The translations under genes were made by a program, and so were the position numbers. From Saccoglossus kowalevskii (lineage: Eukaryota > Hemichordata > Enteropneusta > Harrimaniidae), in assembly GCF_000003605.2 (NCBI RefSeq), contig NW_003158134.1:36743-100742 (forward strand): a DNA stretch of 64,000 nucleotides, given 5' to 3'. Shown here piece by piece: positions 63,001 to 64,000 of the stretch. How positions within the stretch are numbered: the first letter of the stretch is position 1; each line of letters begins with the position of its first letter. The notes under the pieces are model-generated. The model saw nothing but the letters and a program-made list of their open reading frames with translations, made no database searches and was not told where the DNA came from.

Positions 63001-64000
63001 TCACTTGAGTACTTACCATTGTGTCACTCACATGAGATAGGTGCATGTTGTGTCACTCACTTGAGTACTTACCATTGTGTCACTCACATGAGATAGGTGC
63101 ATGTTGTGTCACTCACATGAGATAGGTGCATGTTGTGTCACTCACATGAGATAGGTGCATGTTTGTGTCACTCACTGGAGATAGGTGCATGTGTGTCACT
63201 CACATGAGATAGGTGCATGTTGTGTCACTCACATGAGATAGGTGCATGTTGTGTTACTCACTTGATATAGGTGCATGTTGTGTCACTCACTTGAGATAGG
63301 TGCATGTTGTGTCACTCACATGAGATAGGTGCATGTTGTGTCACTCACTTGAGATAGGTGCATGTTGTGTTACTCACTTGATATAGGTGCATGTTGTGTT
63401 ACTCGCTTGATATAGGTGCATGTTGTGTTACTCGCTTGATATAGGTGCATGTTGTGTTACTCACTTGATATAGGTGCATGTTGTGTTACTCACTTGAGAT
63501 AGGTGCATGTTGTGTTACTCACTTGATATAGGTGCATGTTGTGTTACTCACTTGAGATAGGTGCATGTTGTGTCACTCACTTGAGTACTTACCATTGCGT
63601 CACTCACATGAGATAGGTGCATGTTGTGTCACTCACATGAGATAGGTGCATGTTGTGTCACTCACATGAGATAGGTGCATGTTGTGTCACTCACTTGATA
63701 TAGGTGCATGTTGTGTTACTCACTTGAGTACTTACCATTGTGTCACTCACATGAGATAGGTGCATGTTGTGTCACTCACATGAGATAGGTGCATGTTGTA
63801 TTACTCACTTGATATAGGTGCATGTTGTGTCACCCACTTGATATAGGTGCATGTTGTGTCACTCACATGAGATAGATGCATCATGTGTCACTCACTTGAT
63901 ATAGGTGCATGTTGTGTCACTCACATGAGATAGGTGCATGTTGTGTCACTCACATGAGATAGGTGCATGTTGTGTCACTCACATGAGATAGGTGCATGTT
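60067..64000. repeat. A-dominated terminal mosaic, truncated by window end
   Basis: 60.1-61.1 kb copies 31.65-32.65 kb. About 62.5-63.0 kb copies the 35.4 kb block (CACTGACATG at 62625, TAGATTCATG at 62953). The last 250 bases (ATGTTGTATTAC, then TCACCC, then GATGCATCATG) resemble the blocks at 0.78-0.9 kb and 25.0-25.1 kb. Odd-length monomers lie at about 61391 and 61425 (CATGAAAATAGG), 61468, 63161 (GTTTGTG) and 63191 (GCATGTGTG). The array continues past the end. Confidence 0.8.
60632..60656 (+). repeat. Truncated 25 bp monomer, fourth copy
   Basis: This is the same truncation as at 32187-32211, exactly 28445 bp downstream, with the same normal junction before it. Confidence 0.82.

Larger units (their letters stand above)
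1..64000. repeat. 64 kb satellite array of 29 bp and 27 bp monomers, no gene
   Basis: Every stretch of the window is a copy of the same short monomer or a close variant, head to tail and in one orientation, with no unique sequence between copies. Most copies are 29 bp; an interspersed class is 27 bp; rare ones are 25, 26, 28 or 30 bp. The consensus is about 45% GC, holds no CpG, and is rich in TG and CA. It cannot encode a long protein: the plus strand has TGA (in CATGAG or CTTGAT) and TAG (in ATAGG), the minus strand has two TGA per monomer, and 29 is not a multiple of three, so each frame meets a stop within about three monomers. Both ends are truncated by the window. The family is not one I recognise; a eukaryotic satellite or giant minisatellite is inferred from size and organisation. 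Confidence 0.98.

Noticed and set aside
1-64000. CRISPR array, because of regular repeats near 29 bp
   Set aside because: There are no spacers: repeats abut directly and the sequence between any two repeat cores is itself repeat. No cas-like genes are present.
1-64000. Tandem-repeat protein or other coding sequence
   Set aside because: Stops occur in every frame of both strands within about three monomers, and a 29 bp period shifts the frame each time. The minus-strand ATG in B units opens only about 16 codons before TGA in a typical context.
1-64000. Telomeric repeat or rDNA spacer
   Set aside because: The monomer bears no resemblance to TTAGGG-type or TTTAGGG-type telomere repeats, and no rRNA gene sequence appears in the window.
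1-64000. CENP-B box
   Set aside because: I looked for the TTCG...CGGG pattern and saw none; the consensus has no CpG at all.

Overview
The whole window is one uninterrupted, head-to-tail tandem array of a short satellite monomer. It enters at base 1 and runs off the end at base 64000, so neither edge is seen. There is no unique DNA, protein-coding gene, RNA gene, transposon or CRISPR array. The main monomer (type A, reference copy 30-58) is 29 bp. A second class (type B, reference copy 564-590) is 27 bp, has AGTACTTACC in place of the usual ATAGGTGCATG block, and recurs throughout (about 42 by eye in the first 10 kb). At 29 bp spacing the window holds roughly 2,200 monomers, all in one orientation.

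The source is most likely a eukaryotic chromosome: a heterochromatic, pericentromeric or subtelomeric satellite, or a giant minisatellite. Reasons are the array length, the short monomer, nested higher-order repeats (HORs), and near absence of CpG against many TG/CA steps, as expected of methylated eukaryotic DNA. I do not recognise the monomer and cannot name the taxon.

Layout. 1-4.4 kb: A-dominated. 4.4-7.6 kb: two copies of a 1745 bp HOR. 7.6-10 kb: B-rich, with TGTTTCAC and GTGAATG variants and an internal 286 bp HOR. 10-18.1 kb: A-dominated with regular B units. 18.1-24.6 kb: a second B-rich domain, itself made of about three long diverged copies. 24.6-56 kb: a mosaic of A-rich stretches and segmental copies, including a clear 1610 bp tandem HOR (45.85-49.04 kb) and blocks repeated at exact offsets of 3368, 5992, 9509 and 16084 bp. 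56.0-56.37 kb: a divergent island with CpGs and its own 85 bp three-monomer repeat. 56.4-60.07 kb: a third B-rich domain, a long-range copy of the 21.8-24.6 kb region. 60-64 kb: A-dominated mosaic, partly a copy of 31.7-32.65 kb.

The structure is what repeated in-register unequal exchange or replication-slippage amplification would produce: nearly all block offsets I measured resolve into whole numbers of 29 and 27 bp monomers. The most unusual items are the 56 kb island at a domain boundary, the B monomer that places a U1-like 5' splice-site sequence on the minus strand every few hundred bases, and the tight linkage of variants into a few monomer haplotypes with ordering rules. Offsets were measured by hand from diagnostic variants; percentage identities were not computed.
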